64,000 nucleotides of DNA from Daejeonella sp. (GTDB taxonomy: Bacteria > Bacteroidota > Bacteroidia > Sphingobacteriales > Sphingobacteriaceae). The notes under the pieces are model-generated. The model was given only the letters and a program-made list of their open reading frames with translations, was not told the origin of the DNA and ran no database searches. Positions 44,496 to 52,854 of this stretch are shown one piece after another. The stretch is taken from assembly GCF_030684675.1 (NCBI RefSeq), contig NZ_JAUXXZ010000064.1, positions 1 to 64,000 on the forward strand, given 5' to 3'. A program made the translations under genes and the position numbers. How positions within the stretch are numbered: position 1 is the first letter of the stretch; each line of letters starts with the position of its first letter.

Positions 44496-44990
44496 TTATG
44501 TTAATTCAAAGGGAGCATGTACAAACCCTGCCTGTTTGAGTAATGCTTTAGTTTCATCAAGCGCATCCTGGTCTCTTCCGGAAATAGAAAACAACATCTG
44601 TCCCCCATTGCTTTCAATAAAACTCAGATTGATCAGTCTGGAATAAGGCAGCAGCGATTCAAGTTCAATTTCATCACTCAATGAACCCTCTCCTCTTAAT
44701 TCTGTTATATTTAGAACGATCTTTTTAGTTACGAATTCACGGATAGAGTTAACAAGTTTTAGCTGATTTTCTGCAGTAACATGCATCACAATAATATCTG
44801 CTTCCCAGCCTGTCTGAGCAGAACAATTCAGAACTTGAATATCTGCATCAGGGTAATCTAAGAACAAAGATGGACAATCATCGATCTCTTCAGATAGCAC
44901 TAAAATCCTGAAAGGGTGTGCTGCCAGCTTTTCAGCCAGGACTGAACCATATGTTCTGTTTACTCCAAATACAGCTATACTTTTAACCAT
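44496..44990 (-). CDS. Small Rossmann-fold protein, F420-reductase-like
   Basis: 164 aa. It begins KSIAVFGVNRTYGSVLAEKLAA, a Rossmann beta-alpha-beta with an altered glycine pattern, then a strand ADIIVMHVTAENQLKLV and GGQMLFSISGRDQDALDETKALLKQAGF, the end of NADPH-dependent F420 reductase-like or pyrroline-reductase-like N-terminal domains. It lacks the C-terminal dimer domain of full reductases. Cofactor binding looks possible; function not assigned. Confidence 0.6.
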   Translation of the reverse strand: MVKSIAVFGVNRTYGSVLAEKLAAHPFRILVLSEEIDDCPSLFLDYPDADIQVLNCSAQTGWEADIIVMHVTAENQLKLVNSIREFVTKKIVLNITELRGEGSLSDEIELESLLPYSRLINLSFIESNGGQMLFSISGRDQDALDETKALLKQAGFVHAPFELT

Positions 44991-45125
44991 TCCGGCTCAA
45001 ATTTCTATGCACAAAATTAGAGTCTGAAAAATGTTCAGCCAATGATTTCGGTTAAGAAATAGCATTGATTTAAATCAATAGAATGTAGAGAAAAGGATTC
45101 CCAAGCAAATAAAATAGCGATAAGC

Positions 45126-45617
45126 CTAGTCGATATAAGCGATACAATCGATCTGAACCAGAATACCGTCTCTGCCCATATGCTCAGGGCTACAACCAGT
45201 ATAAGAACGCACTGGCTTAGGATCAGGAAAGTATTCCCCGTAAACCTCATTAAGCGCTGCAATGTTCTTATTTGGTTCGGCAAGCGACATATGCACCTTT
45301 AAAACATTTCCCATATTAGTACCTGCTTTTTCCAGAAGGGTTCTCATATGCTCCAACGCACTTCTGATCTGCACCTGTATATCACCAGGTTCTTTTCTTC
45401 TGTCGGCATACCAGCCACCAACCCCAGAGATAAATACCAGATGTCCTGATCGGATGCAAGCGGATAATGGACTTGTGCTTGGATAAGGACTTGGGATTGC
45501 CACTTTTTTAGGGCTCCAATCTGATTTTTGTACCGATTCAGCTTCAGCTGTTTTTGTCCCTAAAGCACCCGCTAATGGAAGAATGGTAAGACTTTTTAAA
45601 ATTTCTCTTCTTTTCAT
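45126..45617 (-). CDS. Tat-exported RidA family protein
   Basis: 163 aa. Signal MKRREILKSLTILPLAGALG with twin arginine, very like the one on the PLP enzyme at 39571. The rest is RidA/YjgF: PSTSPLSACIRSGHLVFISGVGG, then FPDPKPVRSYTGC with the conserved active-site Arg and VQIDCIAYI, where the usual C-terminal Glu is Asp. RidA hydrolyses 2-aminoacrylate and related imines formed by PLP enzymes, normally in the cytoplasm. Last gene of the AGE-MFS-FAD-BNR-RidA run. Confidence 0.9.
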   Translation of the reverse strand: MKRREILKSLTILPLAGALGTKTAEAESVQKSDWSPKKVAIPSPYPSTSPLSACIRSGHLVFISGVGGWYADRRKEPGDIQVQIRSALEHMRTLLEKAGTNMGNVLKVHMSLAEPNKNIAALNEVYGEYFPDPKPVRSYTGCSPEHMGRDGILVQIDCIAYID

Positions 45618-45620
45618 GTT

Positions 45621-45641
45621 GGAGATGTGAGATGTGAGATG
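45621..45641. repeat. Heptad array 5 (3 units, TGAGATG type)
   Basis: Three units of TGAGATG (first starts GG) just upstream of the exported ridA gene, in the 66-nt gap to the BNR gene. Short, but in exact 7-bp register like the other arrays. Confidence 0.6.
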
Positions 45642-45683
45642 TTGTTAGCCTGATAAAATTTCGAATCAAATGTTTATTCAAAA

Positions 45684-46718
45684 TCAGTTGTTTTCAATAA
45701 CAAGATACTTAATGTTTTTCCGATCAAAGGTGTACGAAATATGCACTCTTCCATCACTGCTTTGAATGATCGCAGGATAGCTGTATTCCTCTTTTTTGCC
45801 GTCTTCAAGGAACATTATATCTTTCCAGCTCTTACCATCCGAGGACTGAGCTAAATTCAATTTAAACCTGCCATTAAACCATTCCTTACCCGGGATCAGT
45901 GGATTGTAAACGATAAGCTGAAAGCCACTTTTTAAAGTAACCGCATCAGTTCCGGAGTTTGGATTGAGTAAATCCGTACGTTTCATTTTACTCCATGTAA
46001 GTCCATGATCATCTGACCAGGATTCTATCACATTACCTTGCTTACTTCTGCAAAGGATCTGAAGCCGGCCATCAGGATAAGTCAGGATACTGGGTTGTAT
46101 TACCCCAAATTCAGTTTCAGGATCAACTGGTATATTCTGCCATGTTTTACCCTGATCCGTTGATCGTTCGATATGAACTTTCCAGTTTTCCATAGTCTCA
46201 GTGCTGGAAGGTGAAAGAATAGTGCCATCAATAAGCTGAATCGGTTTATTTTTTATCGGACCAAGAATTCCTTCTGGTAAACGAACAGCTTCCGACCATG
46301 TTTTACCCTGATCAAGAGATGTTTTGTACATGCCCCACCAATCCCGCGGATTTGGTCCGGCCTTGTAAAACAAGAAAATCTTATTCTCTGAATTTTTGAA
46401 AAACACGGGATTCCAAAGCGGGAAAGTTCCTCCTGTACCAAAATCCCCATTTGCAACTTCAACAGGAAAAGTCCATTTCCCATTTCGATTTACTGAAGTC
46501 CAGATTTTCACATCCTTATTCCCTTCATGAGTACCCCCAAACCAGGCAGCCAAAATCTCACCATTCGCGGTTTCCAACAAGGTAGAAGCATGACATTGTG
46601 CAAATGGCGCATCCTGAAATATCAATTCCTCCTTAATTTTTACAAATGAATTTTGGGCAGATAATAAATCAGGCACCAGTATAAATATAAAAAATACAGC
46701 TAACCTCAAATTTTTCAT
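45684..46718 (-). CDS. Exported BNR-repeat hydrolase-like protein (BNR_2)
   Basis: 344 aa with signal peptide ending LLSAQ. Sialidase-superfamily propeller of the BNR_2 group: FAQCHASTLLETANGEILAAWFGG, EGNKDVKIW, Asp-box-like SLDQGKTWS, STDQGKTWQ, SDDHGLTWS. It lacks the RIP motif and arginine triad order of GH33 sialidases, so it is probably not a classic sialidase. Related proteins occur in gene clusters for acidic or amino sugars. It is 144 nt downstream of the FAD enzyme gene. Confidence 0.85.
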   Translation of the reverse strand: MKNLRLAVFFIFILVPDLLSAQNSFVKIKEELIFQDAPFAQCHASTLLETANGEILAAWFGGTHEGNKDVKIWTSVNRNGKWTFPVEVANGDFGTGGTFPLWNPVFFKNSENKIFLFYKAGPNPRDWWGMYKTSLDQGKTWSEAVRLPEGILGPIKNKPIQLIDGTILSPSSTETMENWKVHIERSTDQGKTWQNIPVDPETEFGVIQPSILTYPDGRLQILCRSKQGNVIESWSDDHGLTWSKMKRTDLLNPNSGTDAVTLKSGFQLIVYNPLIPGKEWFNGRFKLNLAQSSDGKSWKDIMFLEDGKKEEYSYPAIIQSSDGRVHISYTFDRKNIKYLVIENN

Positions 46719-46783
46719 GTTAATCCTTTCTACCTGATATTTAACCCATTAATTAAGTTTCCATTCAAAAAGCATTTCCTAAA

Positions 46784-46860
46784 ACTTACAACCTATAACT
46801 TACAACCTATAACTATGAGCTTTAAGCTTTCAACTTTCTGCTTTAAGCTTTCTGCCTTCT
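46784..46860. repeat. Heptad array 6 (11 units, ACTTACA to GCTTTAA)
   Basis: Eleven units in unbroken 7-bp register. The first half alternates ACTTACA and ACCTATA; the second half is GCTTTNA or GCTTTCT, so the unit drifts within the array. It ends three bases from the stop codon of the FAD enzyme gene, inside the operon. Confidence 0.88.
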
Positions 46861-46862
46861 CC

Positions 46863-48575
46863 CTACCTCCACTTCAACTCCACCCCCTGCTTCCCAATAA
46901 AGTCCTGAAACTCCTCCAGCAATTGCTTTCCTTCCCTGACTTTCTGTGGGATCACCTGCTTTTTCAAAGAATAGCTAACTAATAAGCCAACTGCTTCGCC
47001 TATACTCCATTCAACAGGATGCAAACGATAACAGCCATTCGTAATATGGGTTGTTCCGATATTTTTATTGGCTGGCAAAAGATTTTCCATCCGAACCGGC
47101 AATAAAGAGCCTAATGGGATCTGAAATGGAAGCGATGCAAAATCGATATAATTATTGCCACGACTGCTTGGATGAAGATCAATATGATAATACCCAATGC
47201 CTACACTATCATAAAAATCAGCTGCTTTTTTCCCTGCCTCTGCTCCTGCTACCTGAATCCGATTATCCTGGCCAACATGCTCTTCCAAAACAGTAAATAA
47301 AGCCTTTATACGTCTTGATTCACGGATATACGGATATTTAGCCATTCCATCTTCAGTTCCCATAATATCCTTTCTCAATCGAAGTCCGGGCCATCCCTGC
47401 TTTCCATCCGGACGCAGAGCTTCAGTTTGAAGCCAGTGAAACAAGGATAGACTAAGCTGTTTCGCTCGTCCCAGGTGATGATCAAATTCCTTTTGAGATA
47501 CACCCACCAGGTTGCCCAGGGTATAATCATTCTGAGGCCAGTTTACTGTACAGATATCTCCCTTGAATGCCCCTGGCATGAAATTATCCTTTGCCAGAAT
47601 CCGGCGATAATTCCATAGGTTAAGATTTGGAGGGGTCGGACTTCCATCCGGGTTAAATCCAAGTGTTTTCTTCTCGAGTGTTTTGGGATTTGAGTAATTC
47701 AGATCAAGTAATTTACCTGACCATGCCGGGCTCATTTTCGGAACCAGGTTACGCCAAAAATCATATTCAGCTGGTTTTTCTGCAACATTATTAGATCCTG
47801 GAACATAATCCATCGCAAAACATACCGTAAAGGCCTGTTGGTTATCCGGATCGGCCTTATCCGGAGCATGTAGCTCTCTGGTCTCGTTGCGGGATTCCGT
47901 TCCCATTACAAATTCAGTACCTGTCATCGGGAGCAACTCGCCGGTTTCGGTAGCATCTACAAAATATGTTCCGCTAAGTACATAGGAACGTCCTGTTCTG
48001 AGGCTTTCTACTTTTAAAGCCTTCACCTTATTACCTGAAAATTCTGCAGAACGTACTTTATGTTCAATAAGCAAAATCAGTTTACCCGAACTGATGAATG
48101 GTGCCAGCATCTCATTTAGAACCGCAAGCGATACTCTTGGCTCGTGGCAAAGAGCTGAAACCATCGCATTCCCTGGATTCAGATATTGCAGGGACTTAGC
48201 CGCGTCTGTGATTGGATAGTTCTTTTTATAATATTCTCTGACACCATTTCGGTAATTACGATAAGATTGAGGTGCTCCATGGGTTTCGATCCAGGCGTGC
48301 TCATCAGGAGGTACACCCTGAGAAGTTAACTGCCCCCCAATCCAGTCAGTTTCTTCGGTCATAATTACATCCAGTCCATTGCGCAAAGCGGCTAAAGCGG
48401 CTGCACAGCCCCCGATCCCTCCACCTGCAATTACTAATGTTGCACTAAGTTCAGAGGCATTTACATCCTTCTGTAAATTAGAAGCAAATACACCTGTTGG
48501 AAAGGCTGAAAGTGCACCTGAAGCTAAGCCTGTTGCCCCTAAGCCTGTCAGACCTATAAAATTCCTTCTTTTCAT
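46863..48575 (-). CDS. Tat-exported FAD-dependent oxidoreductase
   Basis: 570 aa. Twin-arginine-type signal MKRRNFIGLTGLGATGLASG. Dinucleotide site LVIAGGGIGGCAAALAALRNGLDVIMTEE (about 46-74), then DWIGGQLTSQGVPPDEH and YFVDATETGELLPMTGTEFVMG, all of the FAD_oxidored (PF12831) family, and a C-terminal THITNGCYRLHPVEWSIGEAVG. Predicted periplasmic oxidation of a sugar or sugar acid. The start overlaps the stop of the permease gene by four bases, so the two are coupled. Confidence 0.88.
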   Translation of the reverse strand: MKRRNFIGLTGLGATGLASGALSAFPTGVFASNLQKDVNASELSATLVIAGGGIGGCAAALAALRNGLDVIMTEETDWIGGQLTSQGVPPDEHAWIETHGAPQSYRNYRNGVREYYKKNYPITDAAKSLQYLNPGNAMVSALCHEPRVSLAVLNEMLAPFISSGKLILLIEHKVRSAEFSGNKVKALKVESLRTGRSYVLSGTYFVDATETGELLPMTGTEFVMGTESRNETRELHAPDKADPDNQQAFTVCFAMDYVPGSNNVAEKPAEYDFWRNLVPKMSPAWSGKLLDLNYSNPKTLEKKTLGFNPDGSPTPPNLNLWNYRRILAKDNFMPGAFKGDICTVNWPQNDYTLGNLVGVSQKEFDHHLGRAKQLSLSLFHWLQTEALRPDGKQGWPGLRLRKDIMGTEDGMAKYPYIRESRRIKALFTVLEEHVGQDNRIQVAGAEAGKKAADFYDSVGIGYYHIDLHPSSRGNNYIDFASLPFQIPLGSLLPVRMENLLPANKNIGTTHITNGCYRLHPVEWSIGEAVGLLVSYSLKKQVIPQKVREGKQLLEEFQDFIGKQGVELKWR

Positions 48576-49819
48576 AAAACCTCAGCTTTTGACTTATAGC
48601 CGTTAACACCAAAAAATACGATATATAAATAACAAAGGACAGGAATCATAAATGCCACTGCCCATGTTGAATGATCTTTAACATAACCTTGTGAAAAGGA
48701 TACTATAGCCCCGCCTACAATCGCTGTAGATAAGATACCTGAGGCCTTCGTGGTATAATTGCCCAGCCCCTGGACTGAAAGTGAAAAGATAATAGCAAAC
48801 ATAACCGAGTTAAAGAGTCCCACTCCTATCATTGACCAGATAGCGAATGCTCCCGAAGTGCTTACGGAAAGAACGATCAGCAGAATTGCAGCAGCTGCAC
48901 AAACAGTCAGAATAAATGAAGGTCTTATTGTTTTAAGCAGGTAGGAACCGATCAAACGGCCGGCAAGCATTCCTCCCCAATAATAAGAAACATAAGAATT
49001 TGCATTCTCTACACCAACACTTAAGGTATCCGCTATGTAATTGGTCAAAAACGTTCCGACTGATACTTCCGCACCAACATAAGCGAATATTGCCCATGCC
49101 CCAAAGTTCAGATTGCGAAATGAAAAAATACTTACTCTTTCTTCAGGACTAGCCTGAAAACTCCCGGCACCGGTACTGATTTTGGGAAGTTTTAAATTAT
49201 AAACCACCAAAGCAATGCAGATCAGTAAAGCAGCAATTCCCAGATAAGGATATTTCACTGCATCACTTGATGTACCTGATTCCTGTAGTTTTGACAGAAT
49301 ATAATGTGCGCCGAAAATTGGCGCAACTGTTGTCCCGATAGAACCAACTGCCTGAATAAGAGTTAGTCTGGAAGAAGCTGTTTTTGCAGGCCCCAATGCA
49401 GTAATATATGGGTTAGACGCAACCTGTAAAACCACAATCCCAATAGCTAAAACAAATAAAGCCGCCAGAAATAAATAATAAAGATGCATATCTGCGGCAG
49501 GATAAAATAATAAAGCCCCGATAGCAGCAATCGCAAAGCCGAGCACCATACCGTTTTTATAACCAATCTTCTCTACGATCATCCCAGCCGGGAAGGACAT
49601 GAGTCCGTAGGTGAGGAAGAAATAAAACTGAACCAAAGATGAATCGGCATAGCTAAGGGTAAATCCCTCTTTAAAAAATGGCACAAGAGTATCATTCAGA
49701 CAGGTTATAAAGCCGTTCATAAAATACAATACTGCCAGGGATATGAGGGCAGGCATGTAATTCTGTCCAGAATTCTCCTGTTCAGAATTTACGGTGCTAT
49801 GTAAAGGTATATTTGCCAT
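48572..49819 (-). CDS. FucP-type sugar MFS transporter
   Basis: 415 aa, twelve membrane helices. FHS-family marks: FMNGFITCLNDTLVPFFKEGF in helix 1, FLTYGLMSFPAGMIVEKIGYKNGMVLGF, and QVASNPYITALGPAKTASSRLTLIQAVGSIGTTVAP. Relatives carry fucose, glucose/galactose or N-acetylglucosamine with protons. With the AGE-type epimerase next door the likely substrate is an N-acetylated or acidic sugar. Shares a 4-nt overlap with the FAD enzyme gene and lies 71 nt downstream of the epimerase gene. Confidence 0.92.
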   Translation of the reverse strand: MANIPLHSTVNSEQENSGQNYMPALISLAVLYFMNGFITCLNDTLVPFFKEGFTLSYADSSLVQFYFFLTYGLMSFPAGMIVEKIGYKNGMVLGFAIAAIGALLFYPAADMHLYYLFLAALFVLAIGIVVLQVASNPYITALGPAKTASSRLTLIQAVGSIGTTVAPIFGAHYILSKLQESGTSSDAVKYPYLGIAALLICIALVVYNLKLPKISTGAGSFQASPEERVSIFSFRNLNFGAWAIFAYVGAEVSVGTFLTNYIADTLSVGVENANSYVSYYWGGMLAGRLIGSYLLKTIRPSFILTVCAAAAILLIVLSVSTSGAFAIWSMIGVGLFNSVMFAIIFSLSVQGLGNYTTKASGILSTAIVGGAIVSFSQGYVKDHSTWAVAFMIPVLCYLYIVFFGVNGYKSKAEVL

Positions 49820-49829
49820 AATCTATTAG

Positions 49830-49878
49830 TTTTGAATTTTAGCTTTTGCTTTCAGCTTTAGGCTTTGAGCTTTTAGCT
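49830..49878. repeat. Heptad array 7 (7 units, TTTAGCT type)
   Basis: Seven units in exact 7-bp register, consensus TTTAGCT, within the 71-nt gap between the AGE epimerase stop and the permease start. Unit sequence is a rotation of the GCTTTTA type of array 3. Confidence 0.85.
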
Positions 49879-49890
49879 AAATTCTAGTTG

Positions 49891-51069
49891 TTATTTTGAA
49901 AACTTTCCCTCAATTTTTTCAAGGGTCTTCCAGCACTGGTATAAGCCTCTTGGAACATGGAAACATCCTTTCCATTTACCACCCTTTAAAGGAACCAATA
50001 CTTCTCCTCTACGGTTCAAATAACCATACCACTCCCCCATATTTGCATCTGGAAAATGCTTCCAGGTATATTGATGTACCTTTTCAAACCAATCCCAGCA
50101 ACGCTGATCTCCCGTATGGTAATATCCCTTTAGGAGAGTTATCAGAGTTTCCATATGTACCCACCATAGTTTCTGATCCCATTCCAGTTGCTGCGGAGGG
50201 TGACCTTTAACATCCATAAAGTATAAAATACCTTCGAACTCCTTATCCCAGCCGTATTCAAGAATATTGATGCTTATATCTACCGCCTTTTTGATCAGTG
50301 CCTGATCATTTCTGCGCTCTGCGATATCCATGATGAACCACATGGACTCCAGGCCGTGACCCGGATTAAGCAAACGGCCTTCAAATGAGTCGGAGAAGGA
50401 GCCATCCGGTTTCACATTTTCCAGAATAATTCCAAGGTCTTCCTGATAAAATACCTCCATTACCGAATGGATACCATCATTGATAGTCTTTTCAATCAGA
50501 TCTCGTTCCAGAAGATGCTCCAATTCCAACACCAGGTTACAAAGGATCATAGGTAATGAAAAACCCTGAAGCGGGCGGGTTCCCGGGAAGGCCTTATTGT
50601 ATTTTCCTTTTGGATCATCCCGCTTTCTGAGAATATTATTAAAGGTATTTACGGCAAGTTGTGCATATTCCTCAGTGCCTGTAGCTTTGAAAAGCTGTGC
50701 AAAGGCCATAGCAGCAAAACAATCAGAAAATATATTGTATGGCTGTATCAATGGCAGGCCTTCCCGGGTGAGTGAAAAGTAGAAGTTGCCCTCATTGTCT
50801 TTCCCGTGCTTCTTCATAAATTCAGCGCCCTGAATCGCGAAATCCAGCCATTCCTTTTTTTGTTCTACCTGGTTGTATAGCATACTAAAACACCATACCT
50901 GCCTGAATTGAAGCCAGACAAATTTATCTGTATCAAAAACCTTCCCTTCCCGGTCAAGACAAGTAAAATAGCCCCCGAATTCCTTATCTCCGGAATTCTT
51001 AAGCCAAAATGGAACTACATCGTTCAAAAGGTTGTCTTTGTACTTTTCAGCGTACTGTTTATAATTCAT
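49891..51069 (-). CDS. AGE family epimerase (N-acylglucosamine 2-epimerase-like)
   Basis: 392 aa, single (alpha/alpha)6-barrel. Seen: FGGYFTCLDREGKVFDTDKFVWLQFRQVWCFSMLYN, FYFSLTREGLPL, NPGHGLESMWFIMDIAERR, KLWWVHMETLITLLKGY, and the C-terminal WKGCFHVPRGLYQCWKTLE. The two histidines (in PGHGLE and FHVPR) are the acid/base pair of the family. Reaction probably interconverts GlcNAc and ManNAc or a similar aldose pair. First gene of the operon; sialic-acid lyase and kinase are not visible in the window. Confidence 0.93.
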   Translation of the reverse strand: MNYKQYAEKYKDNLLNDVVPFWLKNSGDKEFGGYFTCLDREGKVFDTDKFVWLQFRQVWCFSMLYNQVEQKKEWLDFAIQGAEFMKKHGKDNEGNFYFSLTREGLPLIQPYNIFSDCFAAMAFAQLFKATGTEEYAQLAVNTFNNILRKRDDPKGKYNKAFPGTRPLQGFSLPMILCNLVLELEHLLERDLIEKTINDGIHSVMEVFYQEDLGIILENVKPDGSFSDSFEGRLLNPGHGLESMWFIMDIAERRNDQALIKKAVDISINILEYGWDKEFEGILYFMDVKGHPPQQLEWDQKLWWVHMETLITLLKGYYHTGDQRCWDWFEKVHQYTWKHFPDANMGEWYGYLNRRGEVLVPLKGGKWKGCFHVPRGLYQCWKTLEKIEGKFSK

Positions 51070-51292
51070 TTGATTATGATCATACTAAATTTTGAGGGAA
51101 GATATTCAATTCTCTAATTAATAGAAAAATAAGCATAAAACCAATTGAATTTCCATGAAGAAATGGCATTTCAGTACTGAAAAAATAATTTTCAACTCTG
51201 AATTGTACTTGGCTGGATTACAATAATCTACAAACTAAGATTCCTTTACAAGGCAAAGAATTAGGTATATTGTAAACAAAAAAGCAATGCTC

Positions 51293-52561
51293 TTATTTAT
51301 CGAACAACTCCAGATAGATCAATGTTAGTGCTGCAACAGACATTAAAGTAAATGCAGTATAGCCAAGAATATTAGACTTTTTACTATTTGTAAACTCGCC
51401 CATTACCTCCTTATTATTGCCTATGTTAAGGATAATCAATATGAGGACTGGTGCTGTAATTCCATAAAGTATTGCAGACCATAACAAGGCCTGAATAGGA
51501 GAAATTCCAACATAATTCATCATTAAACCAAGCAGCAGAGAGATAATAGTGATTGTATAAAATGCTTTAGCCTGATGAAATTTTTTGTTCAGTCCCTTCT
51601 CCCAGCCAAAAGTTTCGGTAACAATATAGGATAAACATCCGCACAAAACCGGGATAGCTAATAATCCGGTACCAATTATACCTATGGCGAACAATAGATA
51701 AGCTGAATCTCCGGCTAATGGCCTGAGAGCTGTAGCTGCCTGCTCAACTGTATCAACTCTATGAATTCCAGCATTATACAATACTGTTCCAGAGGTCAGT
51801 ATGATAAAAAACATGATCACATTTGAAAACAACATTCCGAAATCAACATCCTGCTTCAAGTCTCCAAGAATTTTCTTATCAACAATGATTTTTTTACGTT
51901 TTGAATTCATATCCTCCGCTACCATTGTTGCCTGCCAGAAAAACAGATATGGAGAAATTGTTGTACCCAGAATGGCAACAAGTATTCCTATGAATTCCTT
52001 TGTGAATTTTATATCCGGGATTAATGTTCCTTTGAGAATAGCAATTAGATCCTGCTTGTATAAAAAAGGAACAATTAAGTAAACCAGAAGTACCCCACAA
52101 AGGTATTTGAGAAGGGAAGCAAACTTACGATAGGGCAAATAAATAAATATGCCCATCAGCATAATAGTAAAGCCAACACTGAAAAAACCGGCATGAACAG
52201 ATGGAACCAACAGATTTCCGACGGCTCCCATTCCGGCAATATTTGCACCGATATTCATCACAATGGCAGGAAAACTAAATAAAAGCATCAGATACAATAC
52301 CGGTTTTGAATAATGCTCCTTTAAAGTACCTGTCAGCCCTTTGGATGTTACCATGCCAATCCTGGCACACATTTCCTGTACTGCGGCCATAAGCGGAAAA
52401 GTGATTAGCGCAGTCCACAGTGTTGAGAGACCGAACTGTGCTCCTGCCTGTGAATAAGTAGCAATCCCTGAAGGGTCATCATCACTGGCTCCGGTTATTA
52501 ATCCGGGTCCAAGCTTCTTCCAGAATCGAATTACTTTATTCCAATTACTCCGTTTAGTCAT
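51293..52561 (-). CDS. Nramp-related metal transporter, atypical
   Basis: 422 aa, eleven helices. Helix 1 reads GPGLITGASDDDPSGIATYSQAGAQFG, so the usual DPGN metal motif is DPSG. Helix 6 reads GTTISPYLFFWQA where typical Nramps have a MPH motif; the Met ligand is Ser and the His is Tyr. That places it outside Mn/Fe Nramps and near Nramp-related (NRMT-like) transporters, some of which carry Mg2+. Single gene, no metal regulator beside it. MITE-like copy B and a truncated gene lie directly upstream. Confidence 0.88.
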   Translation of the reverse strand: MTKRSNWNKVIRFWKKLGPGLITGASDDDPSGIATYSQAGAQFGLSTLWTALITFPLMAAVQEMCARIGMVTSKGLTGTLKEHYSKPVLYLMLLFSFPAIVMNIGANIAGMGAVGNLLVPSVHAGFFSVGFTIMLMGIFIYLPYRKFASLLKYLCGVLLVYLIVPFLYKQDLIAILKGTLIPDIKFTKEFIGILVAILGTTISPYLFFWQATMVAEDMNSKRKKIIVDKKILGDLKQDVDFGMLFSNVIMFFIILTSGTVLYNAGIHRVDTVEQAATALRPLAGDSAYLLFAIGIIGTGLLAIPVLCGCLSYIVTETFGWEKGLNKKFHQAKAFYTITIISLLLGLMMNYVGISPIQALLWSAILYGITAPVLILIILNIGNNKEVMGEFTNSKKSNILGYTAFTLMSVAALTLIYLELFDK

Positions 52562-52638
52562 ACCTGTTTACCTTGCTTTTCGATTCTTCAATAAATACAG
52601 CATTTTTATCCTTGCACTCAAAATTCATTAATTATCAG

Positions 52639-52854
52639 TTAAATTAACGTGAGTTAGATATATAAATCTATAAAGATCAATATCTAACCACATAGAATGA
52701 ATTATATTATGCTTTAAAGGAAACATAGAATGTAAATTATATAGATTGAAGCGAAGCTTCAAGGCTATCTTTGTCTAAAATGAAGGTTGGCGGCTATAAA
52801 GTGCTATGTTTCTATGTGGTTTTTAAATATTATGTCGAGTTCACGTTAAATTAA
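52639..52854. mobile_element. MITE-like intergenic element, copy B
   Basis: 216 bp with perfect 14-nt terminal inverted repeats TTAAATTAACGTGA (52639-52652) and its complement (52841-52854). Interior inverted pair ACCACATAG / CTATGTGGT and core GAAGCTTCAAGGCTATC match copy A at 10961. The last bases are shared with the stop codon of the truncated frame at 52846-53019. No transposase frame. Confidence 0.82.

Noticed and set aside
45684-46718. Calling the BNR protein a second GH33 sialidase
   Set aside because: The RIP motif and the Tyr/Glu pair seen in the protein at 14260-15336 are missing, so only the BNR_2 family is claimed.
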